A stretch of DNA of 64,000 nt from Herbaspirillum sp. ST 5-3 (GTDB lineage: Bacteria; Pseudomonadota; Gammaproteobacteria; Burkholderiales; Burkholderiaceae_D). Position 1 is the first letter of the stretch, and every line of letters starts with the position of its first letter. Shown piece by piece: positions 11,659 through 19,955 of this stretch. A program made the translations under genes and the position numbers. Where the stretch lies: NCBI RefSeq assembly GCF_004804275.1, contig NZ_STGI01000001.1, forward strand, positions 1-64,000, written 5' to 3'. The notes beneath the pieces are model-generated. The model was not told the origin of the DNA. It worked only from the letters and a program-made list of their open reading frames with translations, and ran no database searches.

Positions 11659-12728
11659 TCCCCCGCCCCCTCACGCTGCGCGTAGTTCTTCTCGACCCAT
11701 TTCAGATACTCGCCAGACTGCACGTCGCACACCCAGTCTTGGTGGTCGAGATACCATTGCACGGTTTTTTGAATCCCGGTCTCGAAGGTTTCGGCAGGCT
11801 TCCATCCGAGCTCGCGCTCGATCTTGCCGGCATCGATTGCATAGCGGCGGTCGTGCCCCGGCCTGTCCGTCACAAAAGTGATTTGATCACGATAGCTGCC
11901 GGCCTTCCTGGGCGCAAGCTTGTCGAGGATGTCGCACAGCGTGTGCACGACTTCAAGATTGGTTTTTTCGTTCCATCCCCCGATGTTATAGGTTTCACCC
12001 GGCCTGCCGTCCTGGAGTACACGGCGAATGGCGGCGCAGTGGTCGCCCACATACAGCCAGTCCCTCACGTTCTTTCCATCGCCATAAATCGGTAAAGCCT
12101 TGCCAGCAAGGGCATTAGTGATGACGAGCGGGATCAGCTTTTCCGGGAAATGATACGGACCGTAATTATTGGAACAATTGGTGGTCAGCGTCGGCAGACC
12201 ATAGGTATGGTGGTAGGCGCGTACAAGGTGGTCCGAGGCTGCCTTGGAAGCCGAATACGGACTGTTGGGCGCATAGGCCGTCTGCTCGGTGAAGGGCGCA
12301 TCGGCCGGGCCGAGTGACCCGTATACCTCATCGGTGGAGACATGCAGAAAGCGAAACCCGGCACGTTCCGGTTCGCTCAATTCCGCGTAATAGGCACGTG
12401 CCGCTTCAAGCAGGCTGAATGTGCCGTTGACATTGGTCTTGATGAATTCGCCCGGGCCATGGATGGAGCGATCAACATGGCTTTCAGCTGCAAAATGCAG
12501 GATGGCGCGCGGCCTGTGCTTGTTGAGCAGACTGGTCACCAGCGCCGTATCGCCAATATCGCCTTTAACGAAAATATGGCGCGTATCTTGCCTTAGTGAC
12601 AACAGGTTATTCAGATTACCCGCATAGGTCAGCTTATCCAGGTTCACAACTGACTCGTCACCGTTTGCCAGCCAGTCGAGAACAAAGTTCGAGCCAATAA
12701 AGCCCGCCCCACCTGTCACGAAAATCAT
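11655..12728 (-). CDS. rfbB: dTDP-glucose 4,6-dehydratase
   Basis: This 357-residue NAD-dependent dehydratase converts dTDP-glucose to dTDP-4-keto-6-deoxyglucose. It has [12 protein letters not shown] at the N-terminus, [12 protein letters not shown], the catalytic STDEVYG segment, [10 protein letters not shown] with the Tyr/Lys pair, and [17 protein letters not shown]. It is the first gene of the minus-strand run, so its upstream region should hold the main promoter of the polysaccharide operon. Confidence 0.96.
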   Translation of the reverse strand: MIFVTGGAGFIGSNFVLDWLANGDESVVNLDKLTYAGNLNNLLSLRQDTRHIFVKGDIGDTALVTSLLNKHRPRAILHFAAESHVDRSIHGPGEFIKTNVNGTFSLLEAARAYYAELSEPERAGFRFLHVSTDEVYGSLGPADAPFTEQTAYAPNSPYSASKAASDHLVRAYHHTYGLPTLTTNCSNNYGPYHFPEKLIPLVITNALAGKALPIYGDGKNVRDWLYVGDHCAAIRRVLQDGRPGETYNIGGWNEKTNLEVVHTLCDILDKLAPRKAGSYRDQITFVTDRPGHDRRYAIDAGKIERELGWKPAETFETGIQKTVQWYLDHQDWVCDVQSGEYLKWVEKNYAQREGAGE

Positions 12729-12780
12729 TTATCCCTGTGCTCAGTAAAAACAGTAAACCTATGATTTTACTCGAAATTAA

Positions 12781-12808
12781 TTAATAAAATCTTACGACTC
12801 CATTACAA
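12781..12808 (-). promoter_or_regulatory. Candidate sigma-70 promoter for the rfbBACD-manC-wzm run
   Basis: On the minus strand TTGTAA (12808-12803) is followed after 16 bases by TATTAA (12786-12781), in an AT-rich stretch 50-80 bases upstream of rfbB. Other AT-rich hexamers nearby could also serve, so the exact boxes are uncertain. Confidence 0.35.
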
Positions 12809-12880
12809 CAGGATTCTTCCGCTGTATGGGTAAAGAATTGTTACGGCGACATTCCTCCGGAAAACCGGATAACCTGCTTA

Positions 12881-12886
12881 TATAAT
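12881..12886 (+). promoter_or_regulatory. Candidate -10 element for apaH
   Basis: A perfect TATAAT lies 72 bases upstream of the chosen apaH start. No convincing -35 is found at normal spacing. A small inverted repeat (TCCGG, four-base loop, CCGGA) sits just upstream. Confidence 0.35.
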
Positions 12887-12957
12887 CCTTCATTTCGGCG
12901 AGCATCTTGCGAAAAAGCAATGCTTTGTTGGATTTCTTGTTGACCAGCATCGTTTTT

Positions 12958-13782
12958 ATGACCACTTACGCCATCGGCGACCTGCAGGGCTGCCGCCCAA
13001 AGCTGACCGAACTCCTGGAACACATTCACGCCATCTCGCCCGCCCCGCGACTGATCTTCGTCGGCGATCTCGTCAATCGCGGACCGAACTCACTGGAGAC
13101 CCTCCGCGAGGTGCGAGATCTTGGCGATCGCGCCGAAGTAGTGCTCGGAAACCATGACCTGCATCTGCTCGCGGTCGCATGCGGCCTGCGCAAGCAGCAC
13201 CGCTCCGACACGCTCGACGATGTACTGAACGCCCCCGACCGGGACGAATTGCTCGACTGGCTGCGCCGACGGCCTCTGGCTCTGTTCGAGAACGGTCATC
13301 TATTGGTCCACGCCGGCGTGCCGCCGCAGTGGACTGCGCCGCAGACGATGGCACTCGCTGGCGAAGTCGAAGACGTGCTGCGCAGCCCACGCTGGGTTGA
13401 TTTTCTCGCGCAGATGTACGGTAACGAACCGGCAAAATGGGATGATGCACTGGAAGGCGCCGATCGCCTGCGCTGCATTGTGAATGCATTGACCCGGATT
13501 CGTTTCTGCACCGCCGACGGAAAGATGGACCTGTCCGTATCAAAGGGCGTCGAAACCGAATTGCCCGGCTATATGCGCTGGTTTGATGTGCCGGGCAGGA
13601 AGACCGAAGATGTGCCGGTCGTGTTCGGCCACTGGTCCACGCTGGGGCTGATCATGCGGCCCAATCTGATCAGCCTCGATACCGGCTGCCTGTGGGGCGG
13701 CAAGCTCAGCGCTGTCTGCCTGGAAGATCGGCGCGTGGTGCAGGTCGACTGCCCGCAATATCAGCGCCCTGGATCGATTTGA
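12958..13782 (+). CDS. apaH: Symmetrical bis(5'-nucleosyl)-tetraphosphatase
   Basis: ApaH hydrolyses Ap4A to two ADP and in Gram-negative bacteria also removes Np4 caps from RNA. I start at ATG 12958 ([12 protein letters not shown]), giving 274 residues, the usual size; the open frame extends upstream only through an unlikely TTG at 12907. Metallophosphatase motifs are GDLQGC at residues 7-12, [14 protein letters not shown], and GHWSTLG. The 3' end overlaps the convergent plsC by 22 bases. Confidence 0.94.
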   Translation: MTTYAIGDLQGCRPKLTELLEHIHAISPAPRLIFVGDLVNRGPNSLETLREVRDLGDRAEVVLGNHDLHLLAVACGLRKQHRSDTLDDVLNAPDRDELLDWLRRRPLALFENGHLLVHAGVPPQWTAPQTMALAGEVEDVLRSPRWVDFLAQMYGNEPAKWDDALEGADRLRCIVNALTRIRFCTADGKMDLSVSKGVETELPGYMRWFDVPGRKTEDVPVVFGHWSTLGLIMRPNLISLDTGCLWGGKLSAVCLEDRRVVQVDCPQYQRPGSI

Positions 13783-14528
13783 TCAACGACGCGTTCGGCA
13801 GGACCGAGCGCCGATGCAATCGCGCGACGCGCCGCGTCGGCGAGTTCGCGCCGGTGCGACGCAGTACCGGTTTCGATGGTCGGCAGAAGTGTCAACTGCA
13901 CGATCATGCCGCCAGCTTTCAGTACTGTCAGCATGCTTTCCAGGAAACTCATCTCGCCGACGAAATCCGCAGCAGGATGCAACCGCCCTTCCTTGTCGAC
14001 GTAACGCACGGCGTAAGGTTGAACTGGCACTTCCGCTTCAATTGCCGCTTCGAACAGATTGGCATGAAAAGGCAGCAGCGTCCCCTGCGGCGCAGTTGTG
14101 CCTTCAGGGAAAAACGCGACGTGGTCGCCGGCATGAAGGCTGGTAACCAAGCCTTGGTAAATCCTCCTCACGTCGCGCAACTTGCCGCGCGAGATGAAGA
14201 TAGTGCCGGTCTTTTCGCATAGCCACCCGATCAGCGGCCAGTCACGAATGTCCGACTTTGCCACGAACCGGCAGGGGTGAAACATGTTGATGACGAAGAT
14301 ATCGAGCCAGGAGACATGATTGGCGACGATCAACGCGCGTGGAGCGTCCTGCACGCCCTGCGCATGCCGGATCTGAACCGCGACATTGCAGAGCGCAAGC
14401 AGCTCGCGCGACCATCGCCGCACATGCCCCTGCCGCCCGGCCGCGTCGATCAGTGGAAAGATCAACGCGCAAACCGCCAGTCCTCGAAACAAATGAAGCA
14501 CCACGCGCAGCAAGCGAAAAGCAACCAT
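13761..14528 (-). CDS. plsC: 1-acyl-sn-glycerol-3-phosphate acyltransferase
   Basis: This 255-residue acyltransferase should make phosphatidic acid from lysophosphatidic acid at the inner membrane. It has the HX4D catalytic motif in NHVSWLD, an N-terminal hydrophobic segment, and the substrate-binding motif FPEGTT. It follows pyrC' by 11 bases in the same direction, so it is probably the last gene of the yqgE-ruvX-pyrR-pyrB-pyrC' transcript. Related lyso-ornithine-lipid acyltransferases (OlsA) share these motifs, so the acceptor is inferred. Confidence 0.85.
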   Translation of the reverse strand: MVAFRLLRVVLHLFRGLAVCALIFPLIDAAGRQGHVRRWSRELLALCNVAVQIRHAQGVQDAPRALIVANHVSWLDIFVINMFHPCRFVAKSDIRDWPLIGWLCEKTGTIFISRGKLRDVRRIYQGLVTSLHAGDHVAFFPEGTTAPQGTLLPFHANLFEAAIEAEVPVQPYAVRYVDKEGRLHPAADFVGEMSFLESMLTVLKAGGMIVQLTLLPTIETGTASHRRELADAARRAIASALGPAERVVDQIDPGR

Positions 14529-14539
14529 GCGCGCGGTGG

Positions 14540-15826
14540 TCAGCGTTCGAAGGCGATATGGCCGGAAACAATGGTCGCCCTCACCTGTCCGAGCAACTCA
14601 TAGCCAAGGAAAGGTGTGTGCTTGCCTTGGCTGGCCAGTGTTTTCGCTTCCACTTTCCAGCGTGCGGCAGGATCGAATACGCAAACATCGGCGACGCTGC
14701 CGACGCTCAGTCTGCCCGATGCCAGGCCCACGACACGCGCCGGATCGCACGTCACTTTCGCCACAGCCTTGCTCAACGGCTGTTGCGACTTGTCGACATA
14801 CTCGTCCGCCCATTTCAAGGCCAGCGACAGAAGCAATTCCAGTCCGGTCGCGCCTGGCGAGGCTTCTCCGAAGGGCAGCAACTTCTCGTCGTCATCGACC
14901 GGCGTATGGTCGGAACAGATGACGTCAATCGTCCCGTCCAGCAAGCCCTGACGAATTGCGTCGCGATCGCGCTGGGCGCGGAACGGCGGCGTAACGCGTG
15001 CGTTGGAATCGAAGAAGCCGATGTCCACGTCGGTCAGGTGCACATGGTGAGCGCCAACATCGCAGGTCACCGGCAGGCCTTCCTTCTTGGCCGCGCGGAC
15101 AAGCTCGATCCCCGCTGCGGACGAGATGCGGCACAGATGGACCCGTGCTCCGGTGGCCCGCACCAGCTCGAATATCGTATGCAGCGCGACCGTTTCCGCT
15201 ATCACAGGAACGCCGGGCAGCCCCAGGCGCGAAGCGACAGCCCCGCTATGCGCGATCCCGCCGCTGCCAAGATGCGGATCCTGCGGTCGCAGCCAGACGG
15301 TATATCCGAAGGTCTTCGCATACTGCATGGCGCGCATCAGTACGGTGGTGTCGAATATCGGGGAATCCGCCTGCGAAAAGCCGATGCATCCGGCTTCCGT
15401 CAGTTCGGCCATCTCGGTCAGTGCTTCCCCTTTCAAGTCCGCCGTAAGGGCGCCGAGCGGATAGACATGCGCCTGGTTCAAGCTCTTGGCGCGGTGTTTC
15501 AGCATTTCGACCAGCCCCGGTTCGTCGAGCACAGGTTCGGTGTCGGGCGGACACACCAGGCTGGTCACGCCGCCTTGCATCGCGGCCTGCATTTCGGATT
15601 CGAGGGTCGCCTTGTATTCGTAACCAGGTTCGCGCAAGCGCGCGCTCAAGTCGACCAGTCCCGGAGCCACGACCATGCCGCTGGCATCAATCGTCCGGCT
15701 TGCTGCAAACCCCTCTGGTGCCGTCCCTGTTGCGGCGATCTTGCCAGCAACGATATAGACATCCTGCTGCGCGTCGATGCCGTTGGCCGGATCGATGACG
15801 CGGCCATTCTTAATGTGGATTTTCAT
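14540..15826 (-). CDS. pyrX: Dihydroorotase homologue, probably non-catalytic (PyrC')
   Basis: This 428-residue amidohydrolase-fold protein resembles dihydroorotase, with VVAPGLVDL before the metal site and ICSDHTPVDDDEK near the end. The usual DxHxHxREPG metal motif reads D59-L-S-A-R-L-REPG: both histidines are replaced (Ser61 and Arg63). In Pseudomonas and many beta-proteobacteria such an inactive PyrC' is a structural partner of a long-form aspartate carbamoyltransferase. The gene lies three bases after pyrB, which fits that role. A true dihydroorotase should be encoded elsewhere. Automatic annotation will probably call this an active enzyme. Confidence 0.85.
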   Translation of the reverse strand: MKIHIKNGRVIDPANGIDAQQDVYIVAGKIAATGTAPEGFAASRTIDASGMVVAPGLVDLSARLREPGYEYKATLESEMQAAMQGGVTSLVCPPDTEPVLDEPGLVEMLKHRAKSLNQAHVYPLGALTADLKGEALTEMAELTEAGCIGFSQADSPIFDTTVLMRAMQYAKTFGYTVWLRPQDPHLGSGGIAHSGAVASRLGLPGVPVIAETVALHTIFELVRATGARVHLCRISSAAGIELVRAAKKEGLPVTCDVGAHHVHLTDVDIGFFDSNARVTPPFRAQRDRDAIRQGLLDGTIDVICSDHTPVDDDEKLLPFGEASPGATGLELLLSLALKWADEYVDKSQQPLSKAVAKVTCDPARVVGLASGRLSVGSVADVCVFDPAARWKVEAKTLASQGKHTPFLGYELLGQVRATIVSGHIAFER

Positions 15827-15829
15827 CGT

Positions 15830-16789
15830 TTAATTTCCCGCCAATATGCTCATCACCGCCATGCGCACCGCAATGCCGAATGTGACCTGCGGCAGGATCA
15901 CGGCCTGCGCACCATCTGCCACCGCGGAATCGATCTCGACGCCGCGGTTCATCGGCCCCGGGTGCATCACGATAGCGTCCGGTTTGGCCAGTGCCAAACG
16001 CTCCGGCGTCAGTCCATAGCTCTTGAAGAACTCCTGCGCGGATGGCAGCAGCGCGCCGCTCATGCGCTCATTTTGCAAGCGCAACATGATGATCACGTCA
16101 ACGCCTTTCAAACCCTCGTTGATATCCGTGAAAACGCGCACGCCCATCTGCTCCATGCCGCCCGGCAGCAAGGTCTGCGGCCCTACTGCGCGTACCTCGG
16201 GCACACCCAGCGTCGTCAACGCGTGTATGTCGGAGCGCGCAACGCGACTGTGCAAGATGTCGCCGACGATTGCCACCGTCAGGTTGGTGAAGTCCTTCTT
16301 GTAATGGCGGATGGTGTACATGTCCAGCAGGCCTTGCGTCGGATGCGCATGGCGGCCATCGCCCGCATTCACGACATGCACATGCGGCCGGTTGGTGTCC
16401 ACCAGGTGCTTCGCGATCAGGTACGGTGCGCCCGACTGCGCATGGCGCACGACGAACATGTCGGCATGCATCGCCGCCAGGTTGTCGATCGTGTCGAGCA
16501 GGGATTCGCCCTTGGTTGTGCTCGACGCTGCGATGTTCAGATTGATCACGTCGGCAGACAGCCGCTTGGAAGCAATCTCGAAGGTTGTGCGGGTGCGTGT
16601 CGAGTTCTCGAAGAACAGGTTGAATACGCTCTTGCCGCGCATCAGCGGGACCTTCTTCACCTCGCGGTCACTGACGGAAACGAATGACGATGCCGTGTCG
16701 AGGATGTGGTTGATGATCGCTTTGGGCAGTCCTTCGATAGTGAGAAGATGCTGCAGCTCACCGTTCTTGTTCAGTTGGGGATTAAGCAT
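15830..16789 (-). CDS. pyrB: Aspartate carbamoyltransferase catalytic subunit
   Basis: This 319-residue transcarbamylase makes carbamoyl-aspartate, the committed step of pyrimidine synthesis. The carbamoyl-phosphate-binding motif [12 protein letters not shown] is intact, followed by the [12 protein letters not shown] and [12 protein letters not shown] segments. There is no pyrI regulatory gene next to it; instead pyrC' follows, as in class A ATCase complexes where PyrB and an inactive PyrC' form a dodecamer. The start overlaps pyrR by eight bases. Confidence 0.95.
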   Translation of the reverse strand: MLNPQLNKNGELQHLLTIEGLPKAIINHILDTASSFVSVSDREVKKVPLMRGKSVFNLFFENSTRTRTTFEIASKRLSADVINLNIAASSTTKGESLLDTIDNLAAMHADMFVVRHAQSGAPYLIAKHLVDTNRPHVHVVNAGDGRHAHPTQGLLDMYTIRHYKKDFTNLTVAIVGDILHSRVARSDIHALTTLGVPEVRAVGPQTLLPGGMEQMGVRVFTDINEGLKGVDVIIMLRLQNERMSGALLPSAQEFFKSYGLTPERLALAKPDAIVMHPGPMNRGVEIDSAVADGAQAVILPQVTFGIAVRMAVMSILAGN

Positions 16790-17294
16790 GATCCACCGTC
16801 AGGGATAGTCGGCCGTCGTCGGCGCGTTGCAGGACAAGTTGTTGACCGTCGGTCAGCGTGACCGTATCCGCCACAAAATCGGCGGCAATCGGCAGCTCGC
16901 GACCACCGCGATCGACAAGGGCAGCGAGCATGATTTTCGCGGGGCGCCCGTAGTCGAACAGCTCGTTGATCGCAGCACGCGTGGTTCGCCCGGTGTACAG
17001 GACATCATCCACCAGCACGATGGTCGCGCCCTCGACCTCGAACGGAATGTGCGTCGGCTTCACCTCGGCGTGCAGTCCCTTCTCCGCATAATCGTCGCGG
17101 TAGAACGACACGTCGATGAAGCCGAGACGTTCCTGAAGCTGCAACTCGGCCGCCAGCCGTTCGGCCAGCCAGGCGCCACCGGAATAAATGCCGACAATGG
17201 CCACGTTTTCGGCGTTCGCGAGGCTCGCTTTCACGCGCTCCGCGAGCACCTTGTACAGTGCCTCGGCATCGAATTTAGGATTCGGCATAGTCAT
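16782..17294 (-). CDS. pyrR: PyrR: pyrimidine regulatory protein / uracil phosphoribosyltransferase
   Basis: This 170-residue type I phosphoribosyltransferase has the PRPP-binding motif [17 protein letters not shown] and the DVSFYRDD segment of PyrR. In Gram-positive bacteria PyrR binds pyr mRNA; in Gram-negative bacteria its regulatory role is less clear and it may act mainly as a salvage enzyme. No obvious PyrR-binding loop stands out between it and pyrB, because the genes overlap. It also overlaps ruvX by 20 bases at its start. Confidence 0.9.
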   Translation of the reverse strand: MTMPNPKFDAEALYKVLAERVKASLANAENVAIVGIYSGGAWLAERLAAELQLQERLGFIDVSFYRDDYAEKGLHAEVKPTHIPFEVEGATIVLVDDVLYTGRTTRAAINELFDYGRPAKIMLAALVDRGGRELPIAADFVADTVTLTDGQQLVLQRADDGRLSLTVDHA

Positions 17295-17679
17295 TGAAGT
17301 ATTGTTGCAAAATAATTGCGGCAGCTTCGGCGTCGATCGTTTCGCCGCGCTGTTGGGAAATCACGGCGGACGAATACCGCTCGTCCACCAGCACGGTCGG
17401 CACGCCGAAACGGCCATTCAGCTGATTGGCGAATCGGCGGCAACGCACCGTCATTTCATGCTCGGCGCCGTCCGGATGGCTCGGCAAACCCACCACGCAG
17501 CAAGCCGGCTGCCATTCTTTCAACAGGACGGCAATTGCCTCGAATTTCGCGTCGTTGGTGGCGGCGGAAATGACAGTCAGCGGTTGCGCCTGCCTGACCA
17601 ATGTATTGCCGACGGCAACACCAATACGTTTCAAGCCGAAATCGAAAGCGAGGACCGTCTTAGGCATGCCCCGCGTCAC
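17275..17679 (-). CDS. ruvX: Holliday junction resolvase-like protein RuvX/YqgF
   Basis: This 134-residue RNase H-fold protein has the N-terminal LAFDFGLKRIGVAVG motif with its first catalytic Asp, and VLVDERYSS in the second half. YqgF/RuvX has been linked both to Holliday junction resolution and to processing of pre-16S rRNA; the second is better supported in E. coli. It lies between yqgE and pyrR, overlapping both, an arrangement common in proteobacteria. Confidence 0.92.
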   Translation of the reverse strand: MTRGMPKTVLAFDFGLKRIGVAVGNTLVRQAQPLTVISAATNDAKFEAIAVLLKEWQPACCVVGLPSHPDGAEHEMTVRCRRFANQLNGRFGVPTVLVDERYSSAVISQQRGETIDAEAAAIILQQYFNDYAES

Positions 17680-18325
17680 CCGCCAGCATGGCCGGGTCGA
17701 AACCCAGCAACTTCATCGCCGCTGAAAAACGCTCCTCGATCGGAAGATCGAAGATGATCGCCGGATCAGCGCGTACCGTCAGCCACCCATTGCGGGCGAT
17801 TTCTTCTTCCAGTTGCCCGGCGCTCCATCCGGCGCAGCCAAGGCTGACAAGAATGCGTCTGGGTCCGTCGCCGGCCGCCACCGATTCCAGCACATCCTTG
17901 GACGTAGTCATTGCAATGTCGTCCGTCACCTTCATCATCGACGAGAATCCGCCATGCGGCGAATGCAGCACGAAGCCGCGCTCAACCTGCACGGGGCCGC
18001 CAAACATGACCGGCTTGCTATCGAATGGTCCGCGGTTTGCGGCAATCTCCAACTTCAGATCGATGCGCTCGAACAGCACATCCATCGTCATGTCGGTGGC
18101 CTTGTTGATGATCACACCCAAGGCGCCGCTGGTATTGTGTTCACACAAATAGATTACGGTGCCGCCGAATACAGGATCCAGCATGGACGGCATGGCAATC
18201 AGAAAATGATCGACCAGATTCAACTCGGAAGCGGGAGCGGTATCGGAAGAAGCGGAAAAATCTGGAGTGTCCTGGGGTGACCCAGGCGTCGAGGAAAACG
18301 AGCGAGTCTTTCTTGGTTTCACCAT
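17660..18325 (-). CDS. yqgE: YqgE/AlgH family protein (DUF179)
   Basis: With the start at ATG 18325 the protein has 221 residues. The conserved domain begins at about residue 37 with LVDHFLIAMPSM and continues with GGTVIYLCEHN, GALGVIINK, MFGGPVQVERGFVLH and LVSLGCAGWSAGQLE, all typical of the AlgH family, whose molecular function is unknown. A longer frame reaches 18403, but it would run into the phrB promoter region, so I prefer the internal ATG. The first ~35 residues are low-complexity and polar. It heads the ruvX-pyrR-pyrB operon and is divergent from phrB. Confidence 0.85.
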   Translation of the reverse strand: MVKPRKTRSFSSTPGSPQDTPDFSASSDTAPASELNLVDHFLIAMPSMLDPVFGGTVIYLCEHNTSGALGVIINKATDMTMDVLFERIDLKLEIAANRGPFDSKPVMFGGPVQVERGFVLHSPHGGFSSMMKVTDDIAMTTSKDVLESVAAGDGPRRILVSLGCAGWSAGQLEEEIARNGWLTVRADPAIIFDLPIEERFSAAMKLLGFDPAMLAGDAGHA

Positions 18326-18411
18326 AATAAGCATTTTAACAGTTTTGGCGGCAATCTCGGCCGCGAAAACGATCAAGGTAAAGAAAGCCGGCGACGGATT
18401 CAAGAGTATCC

Positions 18412-19872
18412 ATGAACAAGTTTGACAAGTCTCTCGTATGGTTTCGCCGCGATTTGCGGACTTTCGACCATGCAGCGCTGCATCATGCGCTCATGCAAAG
18501 CCGCCAGGTCTTCTGCGCTTTCATTTTTGACAAGAATATACTGGATCAACTGCCGCGCAAAGACAGGCGGGTCGAGTTCATTCTTGCGTGCGTGGCCGAA
18601 CTCGATACTGCATTGCGCGAACTCGGCGGCGGCCTGATTGTGCGCCACGCCGCTGCGTCCGAAGAGATTCCTCGCCTGGCCGCACAACTTGGCGTCGATG
18701 CGGTCTTTGCCAACCACGACTACGAGCCGGCCGCCATTGCCCGCGACGCCGAAGTCGCATGCAAGTTGAGGGAATCCGGACGGGTCTGGCTCAGCTTCAA
18801 GGATCAGGTGATTCTCGAAAGAGCGGAAGTCCTGACCCAGTCCGGCAAGCCGTTTTCGGTGTTCACCCCCTACAAGAACGCGTGGCTGAAGAAGGTGCAC
18901 TCCGGCGAGGATTTGTTTCTGGCATCCTTTCCGGTCGAGTCGCACTCGGCGCGGCTTGCGCCCGCACCCGACAGTGTTTCGGAGCCGATGCCATCCCTTA
19001 CCGATCTCGGCTTCAAGCAGACCGGGCTGTCCCGACTTGATCTTCCCACCGGCATGTCTGGTGCGCAGGTATTGTTCAAGGATTTTTGCGGTCGTATGAG
19101 CAACTACCGGCGCGCACGCGACTTCCCGGCGATCAAGGGGCCATCCTACCTGTCGGTCCACTTGCGATTCGGCACGATATCGATCCGCGGCCTGGCGCGC
19201 GAAGCGTTGAATGCCCTACGCAGTCCGGACAGCGACGGTGCGGCGGCCTGGCTCTCGGAACTCATCTGGCGCGACTTCTATTTCATGATCCTGCACCACC
19301 ATCCGCATGTCGTCACTGGCGCATTCAAGCCGGAGTACGACGCCATTCAGTGGGAACGCGGCGCGTATGCAATGCAACTTTTCAAGGCGTGGTGCGAAGC
19401 CCGAACCGGTTATCCGTTGGTGGACGCGGCCATGCTTCAATTGAACCAGACCGGCTATATGCACAATCGGCTGCGCATGGTCACTGCAAGCTTCCTGATC
19501 AAGGATCTTGGCATTGACTGGCGCTGGGGCGAGCGCTATTTCGCGGAGCGACTGAACGACTACGATTTGGCTGCCAATAACGGTGGATGGCAATGGGCAG
19601 CATCATCAGGTTGCGATGCGCAGCCCTATTTCAGAATCTTCAATCCGGTCGCGCAGTCGGAGAAATTCGACGCCGAAGGAAAGTTCATCCGCCGTTACCT
19701 GCCGCAACTCAGCAAAGTACCGACAAAGTATATCCATGCGCCTTGGTTAATGCCTGCCATGGATGCGCGTGAGTCAGGCTTGGGCGCCGACTACCCACTC
19801 CCGATTGTGCAGCACGAAGAAGCGCGCATGCGCACGCTGGAGCGATATGCAGTCGTCCGGTCGAATCGCTGA
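18412..19872 (+). CDS. phrB: Deoxyribodipyrimidine photolyase
   Basis: This 486-residue flavoprotein repairs cyclobutane pyrimidine dimers with blue light. The N-terminal photolyase domain starts LVWFRRDLRTFDHAALHHA; the FAD-binding C-terminal domain has SELIWRDFYFMI, YPLVDAAMLQLNQTGYMHNRLRM, and the ending GGWQWAASSGCDAQPYFRIFNP with the conserved Trp positions of class I CPD photolyases. It is followed by a strong bidirectional terminator that it shares with chpA. Confidence 0.95.
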   Translation: MNKFDKSLVWFRRDLRTFDHAALHHALMQSRQVFCAFIFDKNILDQLPRKDRRVEFILACVAELDTALRELGGGLIVRHAAASEEIPRLAAQLGVDAVFANHDYEPAAIARDAEVACKLRESGRVWLSFKDQVILERAEVLTQSGKPFSVFTPYKNAWLKKVHSGEDLFLASFPVESHSARLAPAPDSVSEPMPSLTDLGFKQTGLSRLDLPTGMSGAQVLFKDFCGRMSNYRRARDFPAIKGPSYLSVHLRFGTISIRGLAREALNALRSPDSDGAAAWLSELIWRDFYFMILHHHPHVVTGAFKPEYDAIQWERGAYAMQLFKAWCEARTGYPLVDAAMLQLNQTGYMHNRLRMVTASFLIKDLGIDWRWGERYFAERLNDYDLAANNGGWQWAASSGCDAQPYFRIFNPVAQSEKFDAEGKFIRRYLPQLSKVPTKYIHAPWLMPAMDARESGLGADYPLPIVQHEEARMRTLERYAVVRSNR

Positions 19873-19905
19873 TCGTTCGGCCGTAATGCCTGACTGCTGG
19901 AAAAC

Positions 19906-19931
19906 AAAAGCCCGCCGTTTGGCGGGCTTTT
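19906..19931. terminator. Bidirectional intrinsic terminator between phrB and chpA
   Basis: AAAAGCCCGCC and GGCGGGCTTTT form an 11-base-pair stem with a GTTT loop. The stem ends in A and T runs on either side, so it can stop transcription from both convergent genes. Confidence 0.92.
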
Positions 19932-19955
19932 GCGATTGAAAGTTGTGTCCGAGCC

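Noticed and set aside
14339-16687. Very long open frame on the plus strand (over 780 codons)
   Set aside because: It lies antisense to pyrB and pyrC', shows no family motifs, and is explained by high-GC codon bias of the genes beneath it.
17660-18403. Longer version of the YqgE protein starting at 18403
   Set aside because: It would put coding sequence within nine bases of the phrB start on the other strand; the internal ATG at 18325 leaves a normal promoter region.
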